Positions 7,021 to 14,880 are shown, counted from the first letter of the stretch. The stretch is DNA of 17,258 nucleotides from Nitrospirota bacterium (GCA_016214375.1 JACROQ010000155.1:1-17258), one strand, 5' to 3'. Notes: generated by a model not told the origin, from the sequence alone. Numbers and translations: made by a program.

Positions 7021-8798
7021 TGTTCCCCCTCCTGTTGACAGTCTTCTTAGCCCAGGCGACCTATATTGACCTCTCTCAGGATGGGCAAAGACTCCTGAAT
7101 GAGGGGAAATATGTTCCTGCACTGAAGGTCCTGGCCGAGGTCTATGTCAGAGACAAGAGATTTCCGGAGGCCATTGATAAATACGAGCAGATCATCGGGA
7201 TAAACCCAAAGGATATCACGGCACGGGGTCACCTGGCAGAGCTCTACTCCTGGACCGGGAATTATGATAAATCGATCGTCCTCTACAAGGATGCCCTTCA
7301 CATAGACCCACAGAATGCGGGCCTGAAGACGGGCCTGGCAAAGGTCTTACGCTGGTCTCAGAGATATGATGAGGCAGAGGCGCTCTACAGAGATGTCCTT
7401 CAGACAGATCCCAATAACCATGAGGCGTTAAGCGGACTTGCAAAGACCTATGCCATGATGGGGGACCTCGCCTCTGCCGTCGGCACCCTCGACAATGCCA
7501 TAAGACTATACCCTGACGATCCGGAACTTTACAAGGAAAAGGGGACGGTGCTTGCCTGGCAGAAGAATTTTAAAAAGGCTATCGAGGTTCTGCAAAAGGG
7601 GATAGCGGTCTCCCCGGCATATGCTGAGACATACAGGGTCATGGGGGATGTCTACTCCTGGATGAAGGACTATCAGCGATCCATAGAGTCCTACAAGAAG
7701 GCAGCCTTCCTAGAGCCCAATAATGTGGAAAACCATATCCTGCTGGCCAGGGTATACCGGACCATGGGGAAGGATGGGCCGGCAGAGACGGCCGTAAAGG
7801 CGGCCCTGAGGATCAATCCCTCTGATCCCCAGGCACTCAATCTCCTCCATGAGATCCGGGGGCATGATGGGTATAACCTCATCGAAAAGGCAGGGGATGC
7901 CCTTCATGTACTGGTCTACCTCTTTACCCTTGTCGTCGTATTCCTCGGCTACAAAAACAAGAAGAGGATGTTGAGAAGGAGGCACGGGGCGTACACCTAT
8001 TTCTCCAATCTTCTCCTGCCTGCCCTGATCGTCATTACCTCTGTCTCATACCTGAGCAAGGGGGTATTCTCGCAGTGGGTGGATGCCAGTCTGATTGAGG
8101 ATGTTGCAGAGGCCTTATTGTTCTTCTCGCTCGGGACCGCATTCCTCTCCCTCTTATGGATTGAACATCGCTCCAAAGAGTTTGCAGAGCCAGTCCTCCT
8201 TGCCGTAGGGGCCCACCCTGACGACATCGAGCTGGGCTGTGGAGGGATACTGATGAAGGCCAGGGATACGGGGGCGAAGGTCTATGGATTGACCCTGACC
8301 CAGGGGGAGAAGGGGACGATGGCGGGCAGGAACGGGAAGAGAACGGAGGAGCTGATCCGGGCGGCAAAGTTCATGGAGCTCGACGGCTTTTGGGTCATGG
8401 ACCTTCAGGATACGGGACTCAGGGATGACATACCGAGGATGAAGGACATCATTGAGGAGAAGATCAGAGAGACCAGGGCGACCATGGTCCTGACCCATAC
8501 GGGGATGGATATCCATAGCGATCATCAGGCGGTCTTTGAGGCCACGAAGGAGGCTGCAAGGGATGCCTCGATCCTGACCTATGAGGATGTCAGCACACCG
8601 AAAGAGTTTGTCCCCAATTATTATGTGGACATTACGGGATACATTGAGGACAAGATGCGGCTCATTACCTTTCACAAGACCCAGGAGGAGAAGACCTACA
8701 TGGATCCGGAGGTGATCAAGGGGCGGGCCGCCCACCGCGGTCTTCAATGCGGGGCCTCTTATGCAGAGGCATTCAGGGTCTATAAATTATTGAGATGA
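7020..8798 (+). CDS. TPR - membrane - PIG-L deacetylase fusion protein
   Basis: A 592-residue three-part protein. A short hydrophobic N-terminus (MFPLLLTVFLAQA) is followed by about seven TPR repeats (18-285, seen as YSWTGNYDKSIVLYKDALHIDP and similar). Hydrophobic segments follow at about 293-310, 330-347 and 361-381; the loop after the first is very basic (KNKKRMLRRRH). The C-terminal PIG-L/LmbE deacetylase (about 390-592) has the zinc/catalytic motif AHPDD (399-403 region) and the later HSDH (499-502). PIG-L enzymes remove N-acetyl groups from amino sugars. By the positive-inside rule the TPRs should be periplasmic and the deacetylase cytoplasmic. The neighbours (OM barrel before, GT2 synthase after, 4-base overlap) place it in polysaccharide synthesis and export, where PgaB-type enzymes are normally periplasmic. 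Confidence 0.9.
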   Translation: MFPLLLTVFLAQATYIDLSQDGQRLLNEGKYVPALKVLAEVYVRDKRFPEAIDKYEQIIGINPKDITARGHLAELYSWTGNYDKSIVLYKDALHIDPQNAGLKTGLAKVLRWSQRYDEAEALYRDVLQTDPNNHEALSGLAKTYAMMGDLASAVGTLDNAIRLYPDDPELYKEKGTVLAWQKNFKKAIEVLQKGIAVSPAYAETYRVMGDVYSWMKDYQRSIESYKKAAFLEPNNVENHILLARVYRTMGKDGPAETAVKAALRINPSDPQALNLLHEIRGHDGYNLIEKAGDALHVLVYLFTLVVVFLGYKNKKRMLRRRHGAYTYFSNLLLPALIVITSVSYLSKGVFSQWVDASLIEDVAEALLFFSLGTAFLSLLWIEHRSKEFAEPVLLAVGAHPDDIELGCGGILMKARDTGAKVYGLTLTQGEKGTMAGRNGKRTEELIRAAKFMELDGFWVMDLQDTGLRDDIPRMKDIIEEKIRETRATMVLTHTGMDIHSDHQAVFEATKEAARDASILTYEDVSTPKEFVPNYYVDITGYIEDKMRLITFHKTQEEKTYMDPEVIKGRAAHRGLQCGASYAEAFRVYKLLR

Positions 8799-11164
8799 TA
8801 TCTGCAGCCATCCTCACCCTGTTTCATTCCTTTGGACTGATCGTCTTTTTTTTAGGGGCGCAGGGATTCATCTTTTTCCCCCTGACCATCCTATACGAGA
8901 TATGGAAGCAGAGGGCCCTGCGGAGGATCAAGCCCTTTGACGGAAAGGTCAGCATCCTCATCCCGGCCTACAATGAGGAGAAGACCATCCGGGAGACCCT
9001 CTTAACCCTCCTCGCCTCTGACTACCCAGACATCGAGGTCATCGTCATCAACGATGGCTCTACGGACGGTACAGAGGAGGCGATTAAAGATTTTATTGGT
9101 GAGGGGATTATCTACATCAAAAGACCCAATGGAGGAAAGGCCGGCGCCCTGAACAGGGGTATCGAGGCGGCGAAGGGGGAGGTCATCCTGTTTACGGATG
9201 CCGACAGCCTGTTTCTCCCGAACACGGTGAGTCAGATGCTGAGATGGTTCGGCGACCCGTCTATTGACGCCGTATGCGGTAATGACACCCCCCTTGATCC
9301 TGAGACCCCTGTCCAGAAATTCCTGACGATCACAACCCATATAGGCACAGGGTTTGTCCGGAGGGCACTGTCGGTCATCGGATGTCTCCCCATCATCACC
9401 GGGAATCTTGGCGCGATAAGGACCTCTGTCCTGCGGGAGATCGGGGGCTTCCGGGAGACATGGGGAGAGGACCTTGAGATCACCTTCAGACTCCACAAGA
9501 ATCGGAGAAGGATTATCTTTGACCCTGATCCGAAGGTCATTGCCGAATGTCCCGGGGATATAGCCTCTCTCTGGAAACAGCGAATCCGGTGGATGCGGAG
9601 TTACATCAAGATCGCCTCCCTTCACCGGGACCTCTTTTTCAATTACCCATGGAGGCCGTTCTCTTTTTACCTGCCCATAAACTTTTTCAACATGGCTGTC
9701 ATCCCCCTTTTCCAGATGGTCCTGATGGCCCTCATTCCATGGGCCTTTGCCACAAGGCATCTCTATTTCACCAGTGCCATAGAGCTCATGACCTATCTTG
9801 GGCTGATATTCTTCGTCTGTATCGCTGTATACAGCATCCTTTTGGATAAGGCATTCTACGATTTTGTCTATCTCCCTTACGGTCTCCTCCTCATCCTCCC
9901 CTTCTCTTATTTCTATAATGCAGTAGCCGTCTATTCCTGGTGGAAGGAATATGCAAAGGCAGAGGAAAGGTGGGAGAAGATCGAGAGGAGAGGGTTCGCC
10001 GCCGTCAGAAAGAGGGGATGGGGTATGGCCGTCGTCGGGCTTCTGTTTGTCCTGGTCTCATCTGCCACGGCCTACTATTATCTTTCCTACCTGAAGGAAA
10101 AACCTCTCAGGGTCGCATCCGTCGGATCACATCTTACTACGGGGGCGAGGCCGGCACCTCATATCGCCCTGTCCACCCATTTTGATGCCTGGGATGACTG
10201 GAGGGATGCCCTGCGGAATGTCATGAACAGGCCCATGATTGACAAGGTCAGGATTGTTGGGGTGGGGGCGGGAAGGACAGAGTGGACCTATTTTAAATGG
10301 GAGGGGCATCAGGAGAGGTGGTCCAATCATCAGAAGGGGGCAAAGGAAGACATGCTCCTCACGGTTGCAAAGACCTTTCAAAAGTCAGGGTTTAAAGTCG
10401 CCGCCATTATTGACCCCTATGCCCCGAACCTGATAAAGGATCACCCTGAGATGGCGGCCACCCGGTTTGACGGGGAAAAGAGCCCGGATCAGATCAGCTT
10501 CATCGAGATGGTAGAGGGGCGCTATGGCAGGTCCCTCTTAGAGATGATCGGGTATGTGAGCAGGAACTATCCTGTCGATATCATCAACCTGACAGAGTTA
10601 GCCTATTATTCCTACTCATTCAACGACGACGACCTCAGGTCCTACGAGGCTTTCTCCGGGAGAAAGGGGTGGCCGCGGAACTGGGGGGGCAAAATAGACA
10701 GGGAGGACCCAACAATCTGGGAGTGGCGCTCAACCCTCATGGAGCGTTATATCATGCAGGCGGCGGATATTGTCCATCGGGATGGAAAAGAACTCTATGT
10801 TGATGTCCCTGTTTCGTGGAAGGATTTCTCTCGTAACGGCCAGGAATCAGGCCTTGATTACAGACGCATCCTCAAACATGCGGACAAGATCATCGTCTGG
10901 AACTATTTCTACCTCGAAGAGGCGTCGCCCTCCGTATCAGAGACCCTTTCCCGATACCTGACTGAAAATTTTCCGGTGGACTCCTTCTATGTCTCCATCG
11001 GGCTCTGGGGAAAGAAAGAGCACATAGATCCTGCGGCCTTCTCAGCGGCCCTTGCCTACACCCTGAAAGGGGGGACACCCTTTATCTGGATCACCCCGGA
11101 TGCCCTGGTCACAGACAAACACTGGGAGCGCCTGGTGCCTTATCTTGAAGAGGGGAGGCGGTAA
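8795..11164 (+). CDS. Processive GT2 glycosyltransferase fused to a periplasmic glycoside-hydrolase-like domain
   Basis: A 789-residue membrane protein. An N-terminal hydrophobic segment (about 3-34) precedes the GT-A domain with DGSTDGT (87-93), DAD (135-137), TGNLGAIR (202-209), GEDLE with the catalytic Asp (226) and QRIRW (262-266). This is the full motif set of processive synthases such as PgaC/IcaA or YaiP. Membrane segments follow at about 290-318, 325-385 (two or three) and 410-432. The last 340 residues (about 450-789) form a separate domain after the last helix, so it is probably periplasmic. It alternates beta and alpha (FHFDAWDDW-like start, VRIVGVGAG, VAAIID, VDIINLTELAYY, ELYVDVPVSW, IIVWNYFYLEE, FYVSIGLW, TPFIWITPDAL) like a TIM barrel, in the manner of the PgaB hydrolase half. 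E601, D670 and E708-709 are candidate catalytic residues. It is the last gene of the operon. Confidence 0.9.
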   Translation: MISAAILTLFHSFGLIVFFLGAQGFIFFPLTILYEIWKQRALRRIKPFDGKVSILIPAYNEEKTIRETLLTLLASDYPDIEVIVINDGSTDGTEEAIKDFIGEGIIYIKRPNGGKAGALNRGIEAAKGEVILFTDADSLFLPNTVSQMLRWFGDPSIDAVCGNDTPLDPETPVQKFLTITTHIGTGFVRRALSVIGCLPIITGNLGAIRTSVLREIGGFRETWGEDLEITFRLHKNRRRIIFDPDPKVIAECPGDIASLWKQRIRWMRSYIKIASLHRDLFFNYPWRPFSFYLPINFFNMAVIPLFQMVLMALIPWAFATRHLYFTSAIELMTYLGLIFFVCIAVYSILLDKAFYDFVYLPYGLLLILPFSYFYNAVAVYSWWKEYAKAEERWEKIERRGFAAVRKRGWGMAVVGLLFVLVSSATAYYYLSYLKEKPLRVASVGSHLTTGARPAPHIALSTHFDAWDDWRDALRNVMNRPMIDKVRIVGVGAGRTEWTYFKWEGHQERWSNHQKGAKEDMLLTVAKTFQKSGFKVAAIIDPYAPNLIKDHPEMAATRFDGEKSPDQISFIEMVEGRYGRSLLEMIGYVSRNYPVDIINLTELAYYSYSFNDDDLRSYEAFSGRKGWPRNWGGKIDREDPTIWEWRSTLMERYIMQAADIVHRDGKELYVDVPVSWKDFSRNGQESGLDYRRILKHADKIIVWNYFYLEEASPSVSETLSRYLTENFPVDSFYVSIGLWGKKEHIDPAAFSAALAYTLKGGTPFIWITPDALVTDKHWERLVPYLEEGRR

Positions 11165-11208
11165 TCCCCTCTTCTGTAATCCTGCCGTTACTGTTTACGA
11201 TGATTTAA

Positions 11209-11237
11209 TTGACAGGGAAATCTCGTCCTGTTACTCT
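11209..11237 (+). promoter_or_regulatory. Possible promoter of the diguanylate cyclase gene
   Basis: TTGACA at 11209-11214 is followed 17 bases later by a weak -10, TACTCT (11232-11237). It lies between the end of the synthase gene and ATG 11276. The -35 is perfect and the -10 poor, so a weak or activated promoter is possible. No clear terminator is visible in 11165-11208. Confidence 0.4.
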
Positions 11238-11275
11238 AACCTCAGAACCCCCGAACCGCCATTTACAGGTAGACT

Positions 11276-12866
11276 ATGAGAATACTATATAAACTTCTCC
11301 TCAGCTTCTTTGCGATTGTTCTTATTATCGGCATCACCAGCTTTATCGCGGTTCGTGCGAGCCATCGGGCGATCAGAGAAGAAATCGGGGAAACAGTTGT
11401 ATCCATGACCGTCCAACTCGTGAGAGAAATAGACAAGAGGATTTTTGGGAGGATTGAGCAGTTTCAGGAATTTATCGTGAGCAAATATCTGCGGGATATG
11501 GTGGCCCGATCAAACATGGATTTTGAGAAGATGGATAACGTACAAGGCTTCATTGATGAGAAAGACCATGAGTGGACCTCTGTGCCTCGCGGGGCAATCA
11601 CACCTTTTATGCAGAAACTGCTTGAGAATGACCTGTCGGATATGCTTAGAAAAAAAATAGAATTCTACAACGATGAGTATAATTACAAGGTGTATGGAGA
11701 GGTGTTTGTAACCAATAAATTCGGCGCCAATGTTGCTCAGACAGGAAAGACCAGCGATTACAGGCAGGATGATGAGGAGTGGTGGCAGTCGGCAAAAAAA
11801 GATAATTTCTATATGAAGGATGTTGCCTATGATGAAAGCGCCGATAAAGATCGTTTTAAATATAGAAGACACGTTCCAGTATATGCAACAATCTGCAGTC
11901 TCCGGAAAATACAGGGATGTCAAATTTATATTAACGACTAAGCAAGGGAAAAATATTTACTCATCAAGAGGGGGGCAATTTTTAGGAGACTTTTCGAAGG
12001 ATGATTTTTTTACCGCGGCGAAGGGTGACATGGGTTTTTTTGCTATGTCTGGAGGAAAATCAGACCAGAATGGTGACCTGGTCGCCTATGCACGTTCAAA
12101 GGGCTTTGGCTGGATATTATTCAGCGAATACAAGTCAGATGAGCTATTTATGCCGCTCAATAGATTAAATAAGAGGCTATCCGCTTTAGCTATAGGGATA
12201 TTTTTCTTATCGCTGATCCTCAGCTATTTAATTGCAAAGACCATATCAAGGCCTATCGAAAGATTGAAAATTGCGGCACATGATATAGGTGACGGGAAGC
12301 TCGAAACAAAGATTGATATTCATACGAAGGATGAAATCGGTGAACTGGTCTCTGTCCTTGGCTGGATGACCGATGAATTGAAACATCTCGCTACCATCGA
12401 CCGCTTAACGCAGACGGCCAACAGGGTAAAATTTGAAGAGATTATATCCATGGAGATGGATAGGGCCAGGAGATACGGGCGCCTTTTATCCATTTCATTC
12501 TTTGACATCGATTACTTCAAAAAAATAAACGATACCTATGGCCACAGTGCCGGAGACCATGTCTTAAAGACGATGGCAGACATCGTTAAAAAGAATATCA
12601 GGAAGACAAGTTATCTCTTCAGATGGGGCGGTGAAGAATTTATTATTGTTGTCCCCGAGGCGGATGTCAATGGTGCAGGCATACTGGCGGAGCGTATACG
12701 AAAGGCGATAGAAGACTACAGGTTTGAAGGGGTGGGGACCGTAACGGTAAGTTTTGGCATCACCCAGTTTAAAGATGAGGACACGGCCGATTCGCTCTTA
12801 AAGAGGGCGGATGCCGCTGTATATCGAGCGAAGGCAAACGGAAGAAACCGCATTGAGATCATCTGA
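11276..12866 (+). pseudogene. Membrane diguanylate cyclase (dCache-HAMP-GGDEF), broken by internal deletion
   Basis: The N-terminal frame (11276 to about 11843) has a membrane helix (residues 6-27) and most of a periplasmic dCache sensor domain with WWQSAKKDNFYMKDVAYDES. The frame then stops at 11941. The rest continues in another frame from about 11844 with IKIVLNIEDTFQYM, the end of the sensor, a second membrane helix, HAMP (SRPIERLKIAAHDIGDG) and GGDEF. In relatives about 20-30 residues separate AYDES from the NIED segment, so a short internal deletion has shifted the frame. The GGDEF domain itself looks intact: DIDYFKKINDTYGHSAGD and RWGGEEF (GGEEF at 12627-12641). The inhibitory I-site, expected as RxxD five residues before GGEEF, reads RKTS and lacks the Asp. 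Its place beside the synthase suggests it once raised c-di-GMP for the polysaccharide system. Confidence 0.85.
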
Positions 12867-12924
12867 CCTTAGACCACCCAATTATAATCCCTTCTGAAAT
12901 TCCAACATCGAAAAATTAAATTAT

Positions 12925-13644
12925 CATCCGCACCTTCACGCCCTCGTCCCTGCCGGCATTATGAAGGATGGACTATTCTACGAACAGAGAAACATATCAA
13001 CCTCAGTGATAGCAGAGATATTCAGGGCGAGGCTCCTAACCATACTACTGGGGCAAGGGTAATCACACAGGAACTTATAGATATGCTCCTGTCATGGAAT
13101 CATAATTCTGGTTTCAATGTCCATACGAAGGGAGTGATAGATGGCGCTGATGGAGATGCCATTGAGAATATTACAAGATATATGAGCAGGGCTGCCATTT
13201 CACACCCCATTTCCCTATGAAAGTCTCGTGTATTATTATGGTGTCTATAGCAGTTCGCATCGAGGGAAAGAGAGGAGAGAAAACAGGGGTGATCAGAGTA
13301 TCGAGATACAAGAGACAAAAGGCACTGGCAAAGCAAGTTCCACATGGGCTCGTTTGATCCATCGTATCTTTGAAGTCAACCCGCTACGATGTATAAAATG
13401 CGGGGGCAATATGCGGGGCATTGCTTGCATTGAGCGAAGCGAAAACATTGCATTTATTACAGATTACCAGAGCACAAAAAGTATACTCAAGCATATTGGG
13501 GAGGAGACCATCAGTTTTCGCTTCGCTCAATGCAAGCACTGCCCTCCTCCATTAAGAGTGAAAACCCCAACAACCAATATACCGGATACCGCTTTTTGGG
13601 ATTCCATCCCCCCTGTGGAGTCTTACTCCCACAGCTTGTTCTGA
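12925..13644 (+). pseudogene. IS91-family (HUH, Y2_Tnp) transposase remnant
   Basis: The remnant begins mid-protein at HPHLHALVPAG (12925 onward), which holds the HxH metal motif of IS91-type HUH transposases. It continues GLFYEQRNISTSVIAEIFRA to a stop near 13060. A one-base slip restores VITQELIDMLLSWNHNSGFNVHTKG and ITRYMSRAAISHPIS until a stop at about 13220. After another frame change, with around 80-100 residues missing, come ESLVYYYGVYSSSHRGK and the C-terminal zinc finger WARLIHRIFEVNPLRCIKCGGNMR. The N-terminal part is absent. Two short repeats are inserted in frame in the tail (see 13416-13544). The gene is dead; the tail ORF starting at 13228 should not be annotated as a functional protein. 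Confidence 0.8.
13416..13544. repeat. Pair of inverted 31-base repeats inside the transposase tail
   Basis: The arm at 13416-13446 and the arm at 13514-13544 are inverted copies with one mismatch in 31 bases; 13423-13446 and 13514-13537 match perfectly over 24. The 67-base middle codes for normal transposase sequence (FITDYQSTKSILKHIGEE). Each arm carries the core TGAGCGAAGCGAA, also found in the 1401-1475 repeat. Translated, the arms give CIERSEN and SFRFAQCKHC, which look like additions to the usual IS91 tail. The insertions keep the frame. CATTGC occurs on both sides of the first arm (13419-13424 and 13446-13451). Confidence 0.7.
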
Positions 13645-13657
13645 ACTTGTTTCAGGA
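13639..13657. repeat. Short palindromic repeat TTCTGAA-N5-TTCAGGA
   Basis: An imperfect inverted repeat (TTCTGAA at 13639-13645, TTCAGGA at 13651-13657) overlaps the end of the transposase remnant, whose frame stops in it at 13642-13644. It looks like another dispersed short palindrome. A 12-base inverted pair, CTTTTTGGGATT at 13592-13603 and its complement at 13680-13691, brackets it and may mark the 3' end structure of the old IS91-type element. The stretch 13658-13742 holds nothing else recognisable. Confidence 0.4.
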
Positions 13658-13742
13658 ATACCGGGTATGCCAATTGAAAAATCCCAAAAAGTCCTGCCCG
13701 ACCAGTGTGCCCAAAAACAGAGGAATCACCCTAAAAATCTCC

Positions 13743-13771
13743 TTGACGCCGTAGATTTTGGAGAGTAGTAT
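13743..13771 (+). promoter_or_regulatory. Promoter of the DUF4242 gene
   Basis: TTGACG at 13743-13748 and TAGTAT at 13766-13771 are 17 bases apart. Transcription would start near 13778, giving a leader of about 50 bases with a GAAAGGAGC ribosome site just before ATG 13831. Confidence 0.65.
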
Positions 13772-13830
13772 GAGGCTCAATTTTTTGATTTTCCTATTAA
13801 AAACCACTACTGTTAGAAAGGAGCATCAAC

Positions 13831-14082
13831 ATGCCACTCTACATGGATATCCACAAACATGTGCCCGGCTTGACTGCGAAAGCTGTTGCGGGTGCCCACG
13901 CCAAGGATCTTGAGGTTCAGAAGAAGCATGGCGTGAATTACATCAAATATTGGTTCGATGAAGGCACTGGGAAGGTCTTCTGCCTGTGCAAGGCCCCCAG
14001 CAAGGAAGCAGCGGCAGCAGTTCATCGTGAGGCGCATGGTCTCGTCGCAGATGAGATCATTGAAGTCAAAGAAGGCGCGTAG
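13831..14082 (+). CDS. DUF4242 / SCO4226-like small protein
   Basis: An 83-residue cytoplasmic protein beginning MPLYMDIHKHVPGLTAKAV. It has the DUF4242 features: an N-terminal beta-strand with D6, H8 and H10; the central segment KKHGVNYIKYWFDEGTGKVFCLCKAPSKEAAAAVHREAHGLVADEI; and the conserved late HxxxH-type histidines (about 65 and 69). SCO4226, a related Streptomyces protein, binds nickel, so a metal-binding role is plausible but not shown. It is a ferredoxin-like dimeric fold by family. The ribosome site AAGGAG and the promoter upstream are good. It is intact, although it sits between transposon remnants. Confidence 0.85.
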   Translation: MPLYMDIHKHVPGLTAKAVAGAHAKDLEVQKKHGVNYIKYWFDEGTGKVFCLCKAPSKEAAAAVHREAHGLVADEIIEVKEGA

Positions 14083-14163
14083 CGGTCATTGACAAATCCG
14101 TTGCTGCACGCTTCAGGTGTTGTGTCAAGCGAGACCGAGAACGGTGATTTTGAGAAGGTGAAA

Positions 14164-14176
14164 GGGGACATTCCCC
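14164..14176. repeat. GGGGA-CAT-TCCCC palindrome beside a RAYT remnant
   Basis: A perfect 5-base inverted repeat with a 3-base loop lies 7 bases beyond the stop codon of the minus-strand RAYT-like remnant. REP-associated transposases are usually flanked by such hairpins, so this is probably the leftover element end. Confidence 0.45.
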
Positions 14177-14183
14177 ATATTCT

Positions 14184-14310
14184 TTATTTCTTAGGCCGTC
14201 CTGCCTTTTTGGGCAAAATATGGGTCCTAAAATATTCTCCAGTCTCTTTATAAATTCCTCTGCTCCAAGGGGTCTGCCTGATATGGAGTTAAGGAATACA
14301 AAATTAATGG
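14184..14310 (-). pseudogene. C-terminal remnant of a REP-associated (Y1) transposase
   Basis: On the minus strand GRPLGAEEFIKRLENILG is followed, after a one-base slip, by KKAGRPKK and a TAA stop at 14184-14186. This is the typical C-terminal tail of RAYT/IS200-like transposases (GRPLG.eeF...le..lgr...p...GRPKK). Nothing recognisable of the catalytic domain remains on the upstream side (beyond 14310). It is antisense to its neighbours. Confidence 0.55.
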
Positions 14311-14450
14311 AATTCATAGATGTATTTCAGCATAAAGCCTGATTCAAAGAAACAACTCACCCGATGATATTGGCATTCTCTATGCCTTTGTGCAGTTGAT
14401 ACTTGATAGTGCCCTGTTTCATGTGCGCCTTTCCTGACAGAGCATCAATT

Positions 14451-14532
14451 CATATGGCTAACAGAAGGCTTCTCTGGGCTTTGAGCCGTTGTGCCTATGA
14501 GACGGTCAAGGAGATGATGCAGGCAGTCATTG
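14451..14532 (+). pseudogene. Possible N-terminal fragment of an IS91-type transposase
   Basis: The frame reads HMANRRLLWALSRCAYETV and KEMMQAVI. This resembles the segment 'dRRLLakLSRCAwet...' that lies upstream of the HUH motif in IS91-like Y2 transposases. It has no start or continuation and ends against the toxin gene. It could be the missing front of the 12925 remnant displaced by rearrangement, or a second copy. The bases from 14311 to 14450 show nothing recognisable. Confidence 0.35.
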
Positions 14533-14538
14533 CTGCCA

Positions 14539-14880
14539 CTATAAAACAAACAGATTCCTTAACTTATTGTCTACCTCACATTGCATTTGAGGAGACAATG
14601 CCCCCAGCTCACGCTGGATCAGTGATGTTGTAATAGTCAGCAAGCGATGCAGGCGTAAAGTTGATGATACCCGTAAGCCAGTTGATACGAAATCAGACCG
14701 TGATGAGTCTAACACCAAATCTGTTTCCAGTAAATCTATTGGTATTTGACTGCTTATAAAGGCCAAGACTACATGACGATGTGGGCCGATTGAGTTTGTC
14801 AGGCAAATTGCAGGTCTTACTTTTGTTGCAGAAAAATCATCAAATGGAAAAGGCACAAGTACTACCTTACCCTTGATCAC
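14539..14880 (-). CDS. MazF/PemK-family toxin (endoribonuclease)
   Basis: 113 residues from GTG 14880. The N-terminal IKGKVVLVPFPFDDFSATKVRPAICLTN is the characteristic MazF/PemK start (beta-strands, then the S..K.RPA active-site region). The end has the usual helix ALSPQMQCEVDNKLRNLFVL. MazF toxins cleave mRNA at short sequences. The frame is open up to ATG 14907, but GTG 14880 is preferred: GGGAGG stands 7 bases upstream, and the 14-base overlap with the antitoxin stop is typical of coupled toxin-antitoxin pairs. The gene is complete, facing against its neighbours and lying among mobile-element debris, which suggests acquisition. Confidence 0.85.
   Translation of the reverse strand: MIKGKVVLVPFPFDDFSATKVRPAICLTNSIGPHRHVVLAFISSQIPIDLLETDLVLDSSRSDFVSTGLRVSSTLRLHRLLTITTSLIQRELGALSPQMQCEVDNKLRNLFVL

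Noticed and set aside
8154..8747. 197-codon minus-strand frame
   Set aside because: Antisense to the PIG-L domain, which is clearly coded on the plus strand; no independent motif or start signal.
9002..9760. 252-codon open frame on the minus strand
   Set aside because: It lies wholly inside the GT2 domain coding sequence, whose motifs are all on the plus strand; its translation has no recognisable domain and reflects codon bias.
13667..13768. 33-codon plus-strand frame starting MPIEKSQKVL
   Set aside because: No ribosome site; it runs into the promoter of the DUF4242 gene and shows no recognisable similarity.
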